Shown: positions 12,515 through 27,308 of the stretch, in pieces
Numbering within the stretch: position 1 is the stretch's first letter
Layout of the letters: each line of letters starts with the position of its first letter
NCBI GenBank assembly: GCA_023055355.1
Contig: JALJCS010000053.1
Coordinates: 372,001-436,000, forward strand
Direction of reading: 5' to 3'
Source: Agelaius tricolor
Taxonomy: Eukaryota; Chordata; Aves; Passeriformes; Icteridae
Length of the DNA stretch: 64,000 bases
Program-made: the position numbers and the translations under genes
Notes under the pieces: generated by a model
What the model saw: the letters and a program-made list of their open reading frames with translations, nothing else
What the model was told of the DNA's origin: nothing
The model's database searches: none

Positions 12515-15500
12515 GTATTTTATGTTTGATAAAGGACTCCTCTTCTCTTGGAGACTATTCTTCTTTTACTGGTAATATCCAGCTAGAGACTTTTAGTTCT
12601 GATGAAAATCAAAATGGACACAAAGTTTATCAAATAGCAGCTTCAGCCTCTACCCAAGGCATTCTCATAAATGAACAAGAATTTGAAAAGAGATTGCAGG
12701 GGAAAATGTAACACTCCAGCAGAACGTATTTCTGATTCTTCATTTGTAACAATGCTGGCAGGTTCTTCATTCAGAGCTGGTTTCTCATCGTTTCTGGGCT
12801 GCCCTGTGAACAAGGCAAGGACAGAGGACAACAGGACAGAGGATGGGCACAGAAGTATGGAGGCCATGCTTTTCTTTGAATCCCAAGTGCTGCTCCAGTC
12901 AAAAGTGGTTGATTTTTGAGTGGGAAACTTTCCTCAAGGAGATCCTGCTTCAAGTTATTTCCTTTATTGAGCGCATCTGCTCAGGGACATATTCCCTCCT
13001 TCCTAGCACAGGCTTCAGCTCCCAGTTTGTCCCATTCCAGACTCAAGAGACTTCTGTTTCAAGTTCAGTGAAATGCCACTGGACAAATCATGTTTTCTCT
13101 AGTTTTTTCCCTCCAATTCTTTATCTATCTCTCCTTCAAGCTTCCATCTTCACATGCCAGGCGACTCAATGCAAGGAGAGTGTCCCTGGGGTGCTGACAG
13201 AACATCACTCATTCCGACAAGGTAAAACTCGCTCCCAGAAAGAGGTGATTCTGTCATAATCAGGCTTCACAACACAACCGATGTGCCATCCCCTCATGGG
13301 ACTCACTGCCCCTCTCTTTGAAGCATCCCTTTAACGCTGGGTGCTGAGAACGAGTGCCTTTGGCTACTTTCCTTTGCTGCACCTGAATTCCTTGATATTG
13401 AAGTGCCTTTACTCCTCCTGTGGCTCCTCCTGTTTTGCAAGGGTCCCATAATCTCCGCCTTAATTTTCCATCTGCCTGACCTCAGATGATGACCCTTGCA
13501 GCCTGAGTTCCTCCTGAGAAGTCAGTGAAAAGGATTAAGTATTTAATATTTAATTATATGTTACCACCCAAAAATCTGCCTCCCCCAGAGCAAAAAGGTG
13601 CAAATCCCTGCCCTGCAAGGGCAGACCTCATCTTGTAGTGTAGGTCTGGTTTTTCCTCTCAACCGGACGAGGTTACACAGCTACAGGAACCACTGCTTGC
13701 ACTGCAGCTTGAGAAGCAGGCTCAGAGTCTTCTAGGTAAAGACAGAGAGGCTTCTGAGCCCTATGTCAATTTCTCACAAAAGACAATCTCAAATTAACCA
13801 TGCAGGAGCATTTAATGACATCAATAATCTCAGCATCAAGTTTCTTGTGCCCATTGCTGTTGGAGGTAGATTTGCCATCCTTATTCCTTACTGTAAACAT
13901 GAATTTTGTGCTAAAACTTCCCATCCTCACTTCATATTCCTTACTGTAAACATTAATTGTGTCCTAAATCTTCCCATCCTCACTCTCTGGTTATGCTGGA
14001 GGACATCTCTTCCCTGTGTGCACGTTGATGCTGAATCAAATAGCACAGAAATGCTCCCATCACCATGTTGTGGTCATGTATCACTGATCTAACTGCTCAC
14101 AAATCTTTATTTACCTGACAACCCCACGCTTACATTTTCTTGGAGAAGAATTTGTTCTCAAACAGGCTTTAATAACTCACTCCCTGGCCTTAGTGTTGAG
14201 GGTCAGACTGAATTTAGAGACATGTGACTGTCAGCAGAGAGGAAGAGAGCTTTGTCTGCTGTGATCTGCAGTACTGAGCACAAAAACCTTCAAAGGGTTT
14301 GGTCTGCATTTCAAACTTTGCTTACTGCAAGAAGCACATTCATTTCTCTACAGCAAAGCTAACTCCAAGCCTGCAATGAAGAGAAAGAAACATGAACTGC
14401 ACAAAGCTTCTGTGGAGAGTCCAGACCAGAGCTGCCTAAAAATCTGGAGTTGCTCAAAACAAGTGCCTGAAACGAATTGTTAAAAAAATCAAAGCTCCAA
14501 TGGGAAGGTTGGGTCCAAGTCCAAACACCCCTGAAGTGCTGCAGCTCCTCAGCCCATGACGTGTTTGGGAGGGGATCATCTCTCGCAGGCTCTCAGCTAT
14601 TGAAAACAGGACCTGAGCCTCTGCTCAGCCGTGCAGCTCCAGAGTCAGACTGGCCACTGTCCATCAGCTGCACTGAGGCATGCTCACACCCTCTGCGTCC
14701 TGCAGGGCCTTTCCTGAGCCAGGACCAAGAAGCAACCTCAATAAGAAGGAGAAATCTTCACATCTCAAATCTCTCCTGCAGATATTTTTTTTTTTTTTCC
14801 TCCCTTCTCTCGTCATCCCATGCTAACAGAAAAGCAGTTGTGTGTGCATATAAGCAGCCTGGAATCAGTGCTCTTCTGCTGGGTTCTTATGTTACATTCT
14901 TTTGTGCTACATACAATTTCCACTAGGACATTTTGTCCCCCAGGCTTCATCAGCCAGTCTATTACATCCACCCCCCCTGCACCCCCGCCTCCCTCTGGTT
15001 GCATAACTTTAGCCAGGATGTTAAATTAAGTCTCTTCCAGAGGAGTTTGACATAATCTTATTTACTTTCATAGAGCATATGCCAGTATGCAAATACATTA
15101 CTCAGCACTATCGACTCTGCACTTTCACCAAACTATTACCCTTTGTTTTTTTAAGGATGGTTCACTAGATACCAGACAGGAACACTGCCGTGCCAAACAG
15201 CAGGACACTCATGTCTAGCAGGACAAATCCAGTGACACTAACAACTGTCTGGTTGGCATTTGTGAAGGTTTATGGCTAAGGGAGGAAAACAACCCGTTTC
15301 CCACCTCAGCACTGCACTCCTGCTCCTCCAGGTCGTGTTTTTGCCTTGTGAAGGAAATCTCAACCAGCTCCTCCAGATCTCCAGGACATGGGCAGCCGCA
15401 AAGGTGAAACCACCCGGAGTGACTTCACATTTAGAAGTGACATGGTGTCTGTGTCTAAACATCTCACAGGGACAACCCCAGCTGCCTCCTGGCTGCGTGG

Positions 15501-17451
15501 CAGGGCAAGAACAGGCTCACCACCCACCCCTTGTGGGCTGTGCATGAGAGGGAAAGCCAGGTGCAGAAGCCACAATGACAGCTCCTTAACCAGGAGCCCC
15601 ATGTCCACATCCTGGGGCCGAGGGACACGTGGTGGTGAGGTCAGTCCTTCACAGCTCTGCTGCCCACACACAGGCAGCCACACCTGTGGCAGGTGTCCAC
15701 AAGAAGGCAGGAGCAGCCCCGGGCATTTGTCTTCTGGCAGGTGTAACCTCTGGGTGAAGCTGCACTGTCAAAACCGAGGGCTCACGACTGATTTGTGCGC
15801 CTGCCTGAGACAAACACCCGGCCACAACCAAGCTGGACAAGAAAAGTCAGCAAATCTCTCCTACTCACAGCCCTCTGCAGCAATCCCATGTCATGGGAGG
15901 TAAAGAAGTCACAAAAAGTGGTGGTGGAGAAACTGGATCACAGGAGACTTCCTGCAGCTACTGTGACCTACCATGGGGCTTCCAAGACACAAAACTACAT
16001 TTTGCACATGATCAGAACACAGCGAAACGCACAAAACAGGCACAAAAGGGCTCGAAAACAGCATTTCCAGGCTGGAAAACAAAGGCACAGCAAGTAAACA
16101 CGAGGAAGTGAGAAGTTCAGCTGAAATGCCAAAGCAGCAAATTGTCTGAGCTGCCTTTCTTGCTGCTGTGGTGGGTCTGGGGATGGTCCTGCTGGGCTGC
16201 CTGTCCTCTTGCTGATGGGGCTGATCTACCCTCATGGGTGGCTGTCAAAATTTTGGGGGAAAAAACATCAGAGACATGAAGCAGAGGGCAGGTGTCCAGA
16301 GGCTGCTCTCAGGGCTCCCCAGGCTGAGGCAGGTCTCTGGCTATTCCAGGGGAAAAAAAGGGCTCGTGCTGTTTCCTTTGCTAACATCTCAACGTGGAAC
16401 CACCAACGTGTGCCCAGAAAAGAGGCTCTTTGATTCAGTGAGTAACACCACTCCAGCTGCCCAGTAAATACCCTCATTTTAACAGGGCTCTGGCCTGGCT
16501 AACCACATCCTACACCAATCTATTTATGGCACAGTTAAAAATAGCACAGACCTGTCACGTGGAATTAGAGTTTCTACTGGTTTTAATTGTTGACCAGCTT
16601 GGAACTACTTTTTGAATCACTGCTGTGTTTTTTTCTTCAAGTGAGGGAAGTTTTTTGTTTGGTTTTTTTTTTTTCCTGCAGGCTCATTTCTCTCCCTCTG
16701 TTTCATGTCTGATTACATTTAGCATGGATGTTTCTGATATACTCACATGCCAAGAAAAAGTATTACTTTCTTTCATCCTTGAACAATCCAAACTCATATT
16801 TAATAACTGAAACTTGGCATGCTGATCAGTTCTCAATAAAGGCTACATACGCTTTGCCAGGGAAGTATATTTAAGTAGGGCTGAACTATCTGTTCCTGAA
16901 AAATTATCAGAATTGTATGGTGTGTCCTCTTCATCAAGTAAAGGGCCTTGATCCTGCAAACAGCTTTTTTATTAATGGCTTGAAAAGGTAAATTTAGACA
17001 AACAAGCAAAAAATATGGTCTTATGCTGTGCCAGTTATCTCAAATGGTTAGCCTGGGTTAAAATTATATCTCAGTGACAAATACTTCAGATGTAACTGCA
17101 GGACACTCAGAGATTGGGAAGGGAGTGGATCACTTTCTCTGAGGCACCACATATCCAGAACAAAGCTTTTGGGTTCACTGCTTTAAGAGAACAAGCAGGG
17201 TGGGGGAAAAAATGATGTAGCAAAAAGCTTGGGGACAAAAAGAGACCATGTCTTTGGCCAACAGCACTGCAATGGGCTGGAAATTCCATCCCAGCCATTT
17301 CAAGATGGAAAGAACCCATGGCTTTGGATGCTGCTGAGCAGGACCTGCAGCCCCAGGCTGTTTCCAACACTGAGGCATCAGAAAACTTTCTGCTGCATCC
17401 TTCTGGGGGTACACAAGTGATACCCACAGAGAGCCCCTGGCAGGGTGGGAG
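12515..17451. other. Intergenic, no gene recognised
   Basis: Unique sequence with short frames only. It holds a 53-bp tandem duplication (listed separately), a T-run near 14780-14800, and a perfect MEF2-type site TTAAAAATAG at 16535-16544. Confidence 0.5.
13883..13987. repeat. 53-bp tandem duplication
   Basis: The unit beginning ATTCCTTACTGTAAACAT and ending CTTCCCATCCTCACT is present twice (from 13883 and 13936), with several substitutions between copies. Confidence 0.85.
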
Positions 17452-17457
17452 GTGTCT

Positions 17458-17841
17458 TGTGACCGTGTTCACAGGGGTCCCAGGGCGAGGGAAGAGACGA
17501 GGATCTGACTCCATGTTTCAGAAGGCTTGGTTTATTATTTTATGATATATATTACATTAAAACTATATTAAAAGAATAGAAGAAAGGATTTCATCAGAAA
17601 GCCAGCTAAGAATAGAAAAAGAAGGAATGATTAACAAAGGTTTGTGGCTCAGACAGAGTCCAAGCCAGCTGACTGTGATTGGCCATTAATTAGAAACAAC
17701 CACATGAGACCAATCCCAGATGCACCTGTTGCATTCCACAGCAGCAGATAACCATTGGTTACATTTTGTTCCTGAGGCCTCTCAGCTTCCCAGGAGGAAA
17801 AATCCTAAGGGAAGGATTTTCCATAAAAGGTGCCTGCGACA
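17458..17841 (-). mobile_element. Solo LTR of an endogenous retrovirus, 384 bp, with 6-bp target duplication
   Basis: The + strand begins TGTGACC and ends GCGACA (TG...CA) and is flanked by identical GTGTCT at 17452-17457 and 17842-17847. Minus-strand orientation is indicated by CCAAT-type boxes (AACCAATGG, GGCCAATCACAG) followed by AATAAA shortly before the end. The 6-bp duplication fits class II (ERVK/alpharetrovirus-like) integration. Internal genes are absent, as after LTR-LTR recombination. A related, longer LTR lies at 61275-61737. Confidence 0.9.
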
Positions 17842-17847
17842 GTGTCT

Positions 17848-20199
17848 CAGCTCCCACGAGCTCCTTGTCAGAGGGAGGAATTGCCAGGCACAGGCACTTT
17901 GCAGGATGCCACCCTCTGGAGCAAGCACAGAGCCCAGCTCAGCCCTCTCCTCCTCCAGCCTCACGACCATTCACCTTCAACTCCACCGTGTTTTTGCTTT
18001 TTATCAAGATCACACACATGAGCCACACTCTGACACCATCTACTAACCAAGATCTAGAAATTGTACTGTAAAGCCCTCTCAGGTTTCCTCGAAACTTAAC
18101 ACCTCTAATGTTATTTATTTCACATGCACTACAAGTCTCTGATAAACATTGAGAAATTATGTAGGAGACCATCACTGAAGGAATGTTTCTGTCCCAGGTG
18201 TGTCACCCACTCACAGTCACTCTGGCAGGTGTGACTATAGGAAAGGTGTGGAAGGAAAGCACCACGAGCTTCACTCTCCTTGAAGAGAATCTGTGGAATC
18301 TCTGAAGCGAAGGAGGGAGAACTGTCAAGGAGCAGGGGACAGGTTTCCACAGGATTCCTGCAGGATGCAGGAATGGAAGAGCAACTGCTGATCTCCAGTT
18401 TTGCACCGGCTTTTTCCTCAGGGAAAAAAAAAAAAAAAAAAGAAAGAAAGAAAATATCACCGCCACTGAAGTCAGTGGCACCAGGCCTCACCACCTCTTA
18501 CTAATCAGTTCAGCTCCACTGAATTCAGACTATCTCAGCTAAAGATCCACCAGGCAAAGCAACATAAAGCAACATCACATTCCTATCCCACGTCTTTTGC
18601 TCCAATTCATTTCCTGTGGATTCCCAAAAAATAAAAAAAAAAAAGTAAGGCTGTGAGATAGGCTATTGATAAGCCTGCGCAAGAAAAAAAAAAAAAAAAC
18701 AAAAACAAGCAGAACCTTCTTTTTAGCCATTTTTTTAGCTTTTTTCCTGCCTCTGCTGGAACTTGGCAGCTACCTGAGTATTTGCTGCCCTCCACAAGTG
18801 GCTCATTCCTGGAGTGAAGTCATAGGTCTGTGCTTACTCCATTGAGCATTAGCATGGAGATGACTCTGACTCACAGGTTCAACACTGTGACCTGACTGCT
18901 GCGTGACAGGCTGCTAATTTTCCTTTTCTCCAGAATTTCAGAATTAAAAAAAAAAAAAAAACTTATTCACACCACAGCTAATACGTTCATCACTCTCTGT
19001 TTTACTCTACACTCAAAATTGCTCCAGGCAATGCCATTCAATCACTTTCTTGCAACAATAAAAGATTGCTTCTTTTCCTTACAATACCACACCTAGCACA
19101 ATGTAATTCTGGGGCTAAAAATCATCCGCCATTCCCAAACAACGTTATTAACCGAGCTCTTAAATTAAATACGAATATTTCAATATTTCATTCACAGTAT
19201 TTAAATTTTCCACGTGATCCTTTGAACTACTGCTCAGGGTGCTTCCAGCACACTGTGGTCTTGACCACTGTTAAACATCTGGCCATGGAATTAAATGTTT
19301 GTCCTTCAGGGTGATGCTTTCAGTGAGTCTGCATAACACTGTGGGACACAAAAGCTAGGTGGGTGTCTTCAATACCTGCATGAACAGTGCAGAAGGGCAT
19401 CACAAATGACTGAGAGAGGCTCCTGTGAAACATCAGTGCTCAGGAGAGAAGTGAGCTAGTCAGTGGTGATGAGCACACAGAGAGCAGGAGGAGGAAGAGG
19501 ACGGGCAGTCAAAAACTGCTGTGATAAACACCTGCAGCAGCCAGGGGCTGTGGATTCCAGCACCCAGGAGTGGGGTGGAACGAAGAAAAGGATATAACAC
19601 ATCAACAGAAGGAAACTGAGTCAGGAAAAATTAAAATCATGTCTGGAGACATCTCTTTGTCATGCCCTCTCTTCGGCTACTGGACTGTGAATTCAAGCTC
19701 AACCCACAGCTTTTGAGTCACTGCAGAGCAGACCCAAGAGCTGGGATGGGGAGGGAGCTCTTGCATCCTGGTGCAAATCCTTTATTCTGCAGTCTCATTG
19801 CATGTTTTTCCACCATAACCAAGAAGACAGCTGACCAAGTGCCAGGCTCTCCAGGCTGCTCTTGAGAAACATCACGTGCAGCCCTCTGGACACCTGAAAC
19901 ACACGGGGTTTGTCTCGACGGTCATCCTGTAAAACTCCTCCTGGCACAGGTGGAGATGTCACCAATTTTCCTAATTTCTGATGGCTGAAAGTCAGGGCAG
20001 TCTCTTCCCAAAAGGAAATGTGAGTGAATTCAGCTGGCATTCCTTGGCAGGGTGCTCGCTGGGGTGTGTGGGGCTCTGCCTGTCCCAAGGCTTCACCCGC
20101 CAGCTGAGGAGGCTCCTCTCACCCAAATTATGACAGCTCTGAGATACAGGAGGGGAAGAACTTTTTTTGAATAAAAATGGGGATTTTTTCAGACAAGAT
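17848..20199. other. Intergenic, no gene recognised
   Basis: Several A or T runs (18424-18440, 18685-18699, 18945-18960). No coding or recognised repeat content. Confidence 0.5.
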
Positions 20200-20331
20200 A
20201 AGGCCAGGCAGGATGGAGCTCGGAGCAATCAGGTCAGGTTAAAGATGTCCCTGTCCGTGGCAGGGTGGTAGGAACAAGATGATTTTTAAGGTCCTGTCCA
20301 ACCAAAACCACCCCATGATTCTGTGATTCTG
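20200..20331 (+). mobile_element. CR1 LINE 3' end
   Basis: Begins AGGCCAGGCAGGATGGAGCT and continues through TTTTTAAGGTCCTGTCCAAC to the terminal ATTCTGTGATTCTG octamers. Diagnostic avian CR1 3' UTR, 5'-truncated. Confidence 0.9.
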
Positions 20332-23300
20332 CACTTAGCTACCTCAAGAAGAGAAAATTGAAGAAAATGGGGGGAAATGGTGGGGGGGGCAGGAATGATA
20401 GTAAAGGAAATACAGACCAGGGACATCCTGGGAGAGTCAAAACAGCAAAACAACACCAGTAATATCTGCAAAGGAGAGGCAGTGCATAGGAGCCTCAGAG
20501 ACAGATGTAGCCTGGAGAAGAAGAGCTCACAGGGAAGCTGCAGATATTGCAATGAACAGGTGGGCAATGATAAAATATTGCAAGGTGTGCAATGACGAGG
20601 TTTCTGCAATTGGGGTCTCGGATTAAAGGAATCTCTTCTGTCTGTAATATCAAATAAACCACATGCAGTAACCCCCAAGAGATCTCTACCTATCAGCACC
20701 TCATGCCCATTTAAAAGGTGGCAGCCAGCTGATTGTCCACCTTACAAGAAAGAAATATGATTTGAATTTTTGTAGCACTCACATCCAGATGATGAGGCTT
20801 GCTAGCACCTCACCAAGTGAATTAAAACTCCATAAAATTAAAGAAGTATCTTCCTTTCCTTTACAGTCCAATCATCTCATAATATTTCCCTGGTTCATGA
20901 CCAAAGCAGAGTGGGGGATTTAGGGTCTCATTATACTTCTGTGACAAAAATCTGAGAATTCAAAGGAAGAGCCTCAGGACTTACATACCCTTTTTGGTCA
21001 CCAAAGTTACAATATAAGGCAGAGCAGGGCCACTTTACACCATGAAATGTGCAGCCACAGCTACACACACATGGATTTGGGTGTAAAGAAGGTCTCACTT
21101 GTCTGGCTGGGAAGGTTTCAGCCACAGCAAAATGTAGTTTAACTTTAAAAATCACAATTGGCACTGAAGGCCAGAGCTGCCAGTGATGTGGTAAGTCCTG
21201 TAGCACTGGTCAGATCCTTTCTGGGAAATATCCAGACAAACTCTTCTTCCCCAGCCTTGGCCCACCAAAAGCTTTACCCTCACAGAGGTGATTTAGTGCT
21301 TCAAATAGATTTCTAGTCTCACTCTCCCTCTCTCCCTCTCCCTCTGGAGGCAGAGCTACATTCCTAATTCAGTGGGTAAGCTAGGTGTCCACTGAGTTAC
21401 TGCTGCCTATTGTGTAAGACAATGGGTTCGTAAAGCAAAGTAGATTTTATTGATAGAAACAGCCTTGGCAATCAGTCTTCTGAGGATAAAAATCACGGAT
21501 TCATCTCACAATGAGTATGTCTTCACTCATGAGATGCCAGCATCCAGAATTATTAACTGGTGCAAATACTCTATCTTAATTACTTGCACATTTTGTTCAT
21601 TGCTTTGGCTGCATTGGTTCTCTTAAGTCCCAAATCCATGCTACAAAGAGCCTAGCTAATTCACTTTAAAGGAGTTCAGAAGCAAACGCTTCTTTTTTAA
21701 AGTTCAGCTGTAGAATTCCTCCACAAACGGATGGTGTTCCGCCTGCCATTAAAAAAAAAAAAAAAGAAAAGGAAAAAAAAAAAAAAAAAGAAATTGTGAA
21801 AAAATCAACGTTGCAAAACCAGGCACACAACATTTGTGTGCTAACAAACTGGATGTGCCAGAACTGCAGTTGCCCATGCCGCCGTCTCTTGGCCCCTCTC
21901 CCTCACTGCAGGATCACAAGCTCCTTCACAGAGCAGCTCTGCTCTGTCGCCCATGGATTGCTCAAGGAAGGTGCTGCTGGGTGTCAGACACATTCATCCC
22001 TGCACTGAATTCCACCTGGGGCTTCCCATTGCCCCGGCATCCCCCAAGGCCCAGCGCCTGCCAGTAGGAAGCACTTGGCACAAGGACTTAGGTGGAATTC
22101 AGACTGGCTGAATCTGGAGCCTAATGAGCAGCTATTCCTTATTTTGTTTCTTCCTCATTGTGCAGAGCGTGGCCCCGGGCCTCAATTACTGCGTGCTATT
22201 CAAACCCTGCTCAGAATGCACCACTATTAATTTCCCCATGTTTTCTCGTTACTGATTTCCTATGGCACTTCTTGTCCCCTTCCCTGTGAGCACAATCTGC
22301 CTGAAGTGAGCAGTGAATCTCACACTCAGCAAGGATGGGCAGCTTAAACTCTTCAGCTGGCGCAGGGCACCTGTGGTGAGGTGTCCCCCAGGGCAGGGAC
22401 TGTTCTGTGCCACCAGCTGCCCGTGGCAAAGCATCTGTGGAAGAAATGGAGCCACCAAAACTCCATTTTTGTGCAGCGCCTATGTCAAAAATCTGAGAGC
22501 AGTTGCCATATTGCTCTCATTAAAAGAGCAAAGGACTGTTATCATAGAGTAATGGGCTCCTGCTGGTCCATTAACATTGGAGCAAAGCTGAAGGAATTTA
22601 TGGAAACAATGTGGAAAGCCTGGTATTTATTCTCAGAGCAAGGCAGCGCTGGTCCTTTCTCTCAGTGTTCTCCTACAATGTCTTTATTCCTGCTCAAATG
22701 AGGGGAATATTTATCTAATCGTTTCCTCTGCTGGATGCAGGTGCAGGGAGACAACAGATGTTCATGAATTCAGCACAGCAAATAGTTTAGAAAGACATCT
22801 TGGGTGAGTCAGCTGTCCAGGTCAATTTATCCACAATGCTGAGTGGGAGGAACCATTGAAAGATGGCAGAGGTGTTGTTTACTGTCCTGTGATTGCCTAG
22901 CTCATTAGCACAAATCTAATTGCAAATGCTCAGGAGTACTTTGCTGCTAAGCTCTCTTACGCACATTCAAATGTATTACACATAAGAAGCAGCTCTCTCC
23001 TGTATTTTCTATTTTTCTCCTACCCAGCACCTTAATTCTTTGTAAGGAAGCATGTTATCAATTCAAATTACATTCCTTAGAAGCACCACTTTTACTCAAA
23101 CAAAAAAAAAAAAAACCCTCAGAGCTCAATCGGGGAGAAAGGTTTGAAAAATCCTCAAGGAGTGACAGCCAACTTTTCCTTGGTGGGTATTGAAACCTGA
23201 ATTTCTGCAGTATCAGAACTTCCCTAGCAGCAAAATGCCAGTTTTTCTACGTGGAAAAGAAACACTGAACACCAGAGCAGGTCTCTCTGCTCCCATCAGC

Positions 23301-26300
23301 TTCAGCAACCACAAGAAAAGTTAAATTAGTGAGGATATTGGTCCATTAATGACATTGCTCCATTTCAGAATTACAGGAGAGGGGTGAACTTATGTTAAAC
23401 TGCCACTGCTTGGGAATGTTCTGGGAAGCCAAATCTGTAGGAAGGTGCTTCATTTTTATTAACAGAGATAGATAATTAGTTAAAGATTACTATTTAAAAG
23501 ATGAGGAACACTGAGAGAGAAGGGATTGGGACAGGGAGGATGGGGAAGATGTCTTCTGCATAGTTTTTCTACAGAAAATCATCAAAGAGTAAATCTCCTT
23601 CTTGCAGCAAAAAGAGTTATTCTTCCAGAGACACAGATAAATTACAAGTTCCAGAGACAGCAATGCCTTAAAATATGCCACACAGATAATAGTGAGACAA
23701 TCTGGTCTCAAAGAAGGATGCAGAAAGGTGAATTAATAGTAATACAAGTTCTTGGCCTCTTCAGAGACAGCTCCACAAAGCAACTTGGCCTTCTCAGAGA
23801 TACATTTCCCTGCATCTTCTAGCATATACCAAACCTATCATCCACCAGTGGGGACCATCTGGTTAGCCAGCAGCCAGTGATTTCTCAAATCTTCTCTAAT
23901 TTTCTGTGACTCCTCCATTGGGTCTGGAAAAATACAATGCCATCAGCCTCATGCATGCAAAAAAAGAAAATCACAAACAAATAAATAAGCAAGAATTCAT
24001 CCTCTTCGCTGTGTGTGAGTGTCCCCACATTACATGCAGGACTTTGAAAAGGATGCTCATTGTGGAGTTTTTGTCTGCACCAGTCCCACTGTGGGAGCCA
24101 GTCATTTAAGTCATTGTTAGAGTTTGGGGAACATCTAAATTCAAAGATGGGGAAAACTCATTAAAAACAATGACAGATGGGGCTAACCCATCAAAGCAAG
24201 GATGCTTATGGTCGATCAAAAAAATTAAAAAAAAAAGAAAAGCTCTGTGTTTTCCATAAGCAACTCAAGGTAATTTTAGAGGAATTCAACAACCCTTGGA
24301 TTGTTTTAAAGCAGAAAGTTGCTGCATGCAAGTGATCCTGGGTGGTGCTAAATTGTGTGAGGGCAGTGTTTGCCTCTGCCAGGGCAGGGGTGAGGTGGAG
24401 TGGATGGTACTGGATGGGGGAATCAGCACCTCTGGAATCTCAAACAGGAGTTGTCACCCTGAGGGAAATTCGGTGGGAATCACAACCTGACCTCTCAGCT
24501 CATCACTGCCAAGCCCACCACTCAACCACGTCCCACACCCACGTGTCTTTTAAACACCCCCTAGAAAAGTAACACAACCATCAACGAGCTATGTCCAGGC
24601 TTTTAAAAGGCAGGTGAGAACAAGTCTGACCACGGGCACTGCTGACATTCTCAGCAGGAACATTTATAACCCCCGGTGTGCATGTGCCATCTGTGTATGG
24701 ACGCACTTGGTACTGCTTGAAACCTGCCTGGAACTGCTCACTGGAATCTTCAGAGGTGTGCCCTTTGCTCTGTACTGATAATCCACTAGTATAACTGCCA
24801 GATGAGCAGGGGTTTATTTCTGTTTAACAAAAACAAAGCAACCCGCGCAGGAACGGATAAATAAAGCTTGAGCTCGGTGGTGCTTGGTGAGGAATATACA
24901 ATACACGGCAAAAGAAAACGGATTGCCAAGGACAGCTGTCCCTGAAGGACAGCCCAGGAGGGCAGTTTGGTGGCCATGGATGGCTGTGGGCTGTCTCATC
25001 CTCCCCGGTGAGCAGAGATGCTGTGGGAGGAGGGTGAATCCTCAGCCCTGCCCCTCTCCAGAGCACGCCTTGCACAGCAGGTGTTTGTGTGAGCTCTCAC
25101 ACCTTCCCTCTCTTCTCTTGGCTGCAGTGCAGCTGATTTGGGTGGCATGGGACACAAGAAACCCTCCAGATGCTGCATCTCCTCGAATTTCTGCTCTCCA
25201 GAAGCCTTGTCAGGGTAAAACGCAGCACAGCACCAAGGATTATGGAATCACTGCTTTTGATGAATCCGCAACAGGGATTTTATTGGATGCAACCCAGCAC
25301 CATGGGTTTGTTCCCAGTTCCCCTTTCATTATGTTGGGCCAAGAATGGAGCAGGGGCCCTGGCAGCTCCTGGCCCTGAAGCTGCAGGGACAACACACTGC
25401 AATCCCAAAAAATGTCAGGAAAGCCATCCTTTTATCTGACCCCCACCAGAGCAACACTGTGACACAGCCATTCCCAAAACCTGCAGTCCCTGATGCCATC
25501 AGCTGCTCCCACAGACAACCAAATCAAAGGGGGTACGCTGCACACCGAGAGGCAGTTTGTTGAAAATCGAGTTCCAAACTTAAGCCCTAAAATAAACATA
25601 TCAAGATAAACAGATTGGTCTTTGTTTCAGGCACAATCGGCTTGACTGTTTTTTTCTTCTTGTTGATGTTCTTAATGTTTTTCAATGTGTGATGCCATTT
25701 CCTGAGGACTGTCCCTACTCCAGAAACCTGTGTTCTTCCTTGGCTCCTCTCTCTGCCTTTTGTGGTTTATACACACAGGTGACCAGTTTTTTAGAGGAAT
25801 TCTGACTCAGGCTGCACACTAAGGCCTTTCACTCGGTCATTTCTACCCTGCTCTACACTTGGGCCACCAATGCGAGTTGTTTGCACCAGGCAATAATTCC
25901 TCTGCCAAAATGGGTGAGCAGCAGCAGTGGCAAGTCTAGGGCAGCCCCACTCGCACAGTGAGATGTGGTAAATGTGGAAGAAACCTCCTACTTCCACCTG
26001 GGGAGGGAGAGAAACACACAAGAGGCCACAGCAGTCTGGCACAGCGAGGGCTGCAGCAGATTCCCTTCTTCTGTCCCAGCACAGCATCATCTGGAAAAAT
26101 GTCATTGCACATCCCAAGGCAAGAGGGGACACAAATTCTGTGCAATTCTCTATCTGAGTTAGGCAATCCCCAAAGCCAGCTTTGAACAGCAGAGAAACAT
26201 GCTGTGTTCTGAGTTAGTGGAAGGAAAGTTTTAGAGAAAATTGGGAAATTTGGAGCAAACTGAGACTTGGGAGAAACAGTCAGCTGGTGACAGAAGGCAT

Positions 26301-27308
26301 GTTAAAATAAATCTGTCCTAAGAAAACAGCATTTAAGTCACTGTGTAGGCTGGGAAAGCATTAGTTGGGAGCAGTTGCAAACTTCATGCATTTAATTTCC
26401 ACTCTTGGGACCATTAAATCTCAGTCCTTATCATTTAAGGGAGGAAATCACTATTGTGATTCATTAGTGAGAAAAACAATGTGTTGATCTTTATGTGGGA
26501 TGTTCAAGTGCAGGTGTCACTGGACTTAACAATTCCGGCAAACATCAATTTTTTTTAAGCACCCTGCCAACATTTACACAATTAAAAACCAAGACTCAGA
26601 TGAAAGTGGGCCACATCTTTTTAACATGAAATTTACACATACCTCACACGTGTCTGCCAGAATTATCCAGAAACATGGCAATCAAATCTATTTTAATGAA
26701 AGATTGTGAAAGCAAACCTGTTTTATTTCAGTCTGCAGTATTCAAAACTTCTCTTCCTGGAACCCATGAAGTTCTGGCATTTATTTCAAAGATATCAGAT
26801 CACTTATCTGCTTCTGAAGCATTCTTGTTCTCCTATTTCTAATAAGGGATGTGATTTTAATTTTGATGTTGGCCTCAAGTGATCCCGAGCTTGAAATTTG
26901 GACCAGGAAAATGCTGCATTGCTTGGGAGATCTGTAAATTAACAAACTTACAGTGAGAGGAAACAAACGAAAAATAACTGACGGGGAAAAAATGTTCCGA
27001 GAGCTGAGAACCTCCACATCAGGGGCTTTCTTCTGAGACTAAGCTAGAAGGGAGGTTTGGAGGTTTGCACTCAGTTTAGATACTTAGAATGGTTCTGAGG
27101 GAGTCTCAAGAGCACAAGCCCTGCCTGGGAGTCACAGCTGGGACCTGCTCCAAGGGGCTGAGCAGACCCCCAGCCTCGCACCTCTGGGCAGGGACTGTGC
27201 CTCCCTTCCCGTCCTGTATTTCACCAGCCTTCATCTCCCACACTAATCCTTTTTGTACCTGTGGTTCCTGGCACATCCTCTGCCAGGACACGGACTTTGA
27301 GCAGAAGA

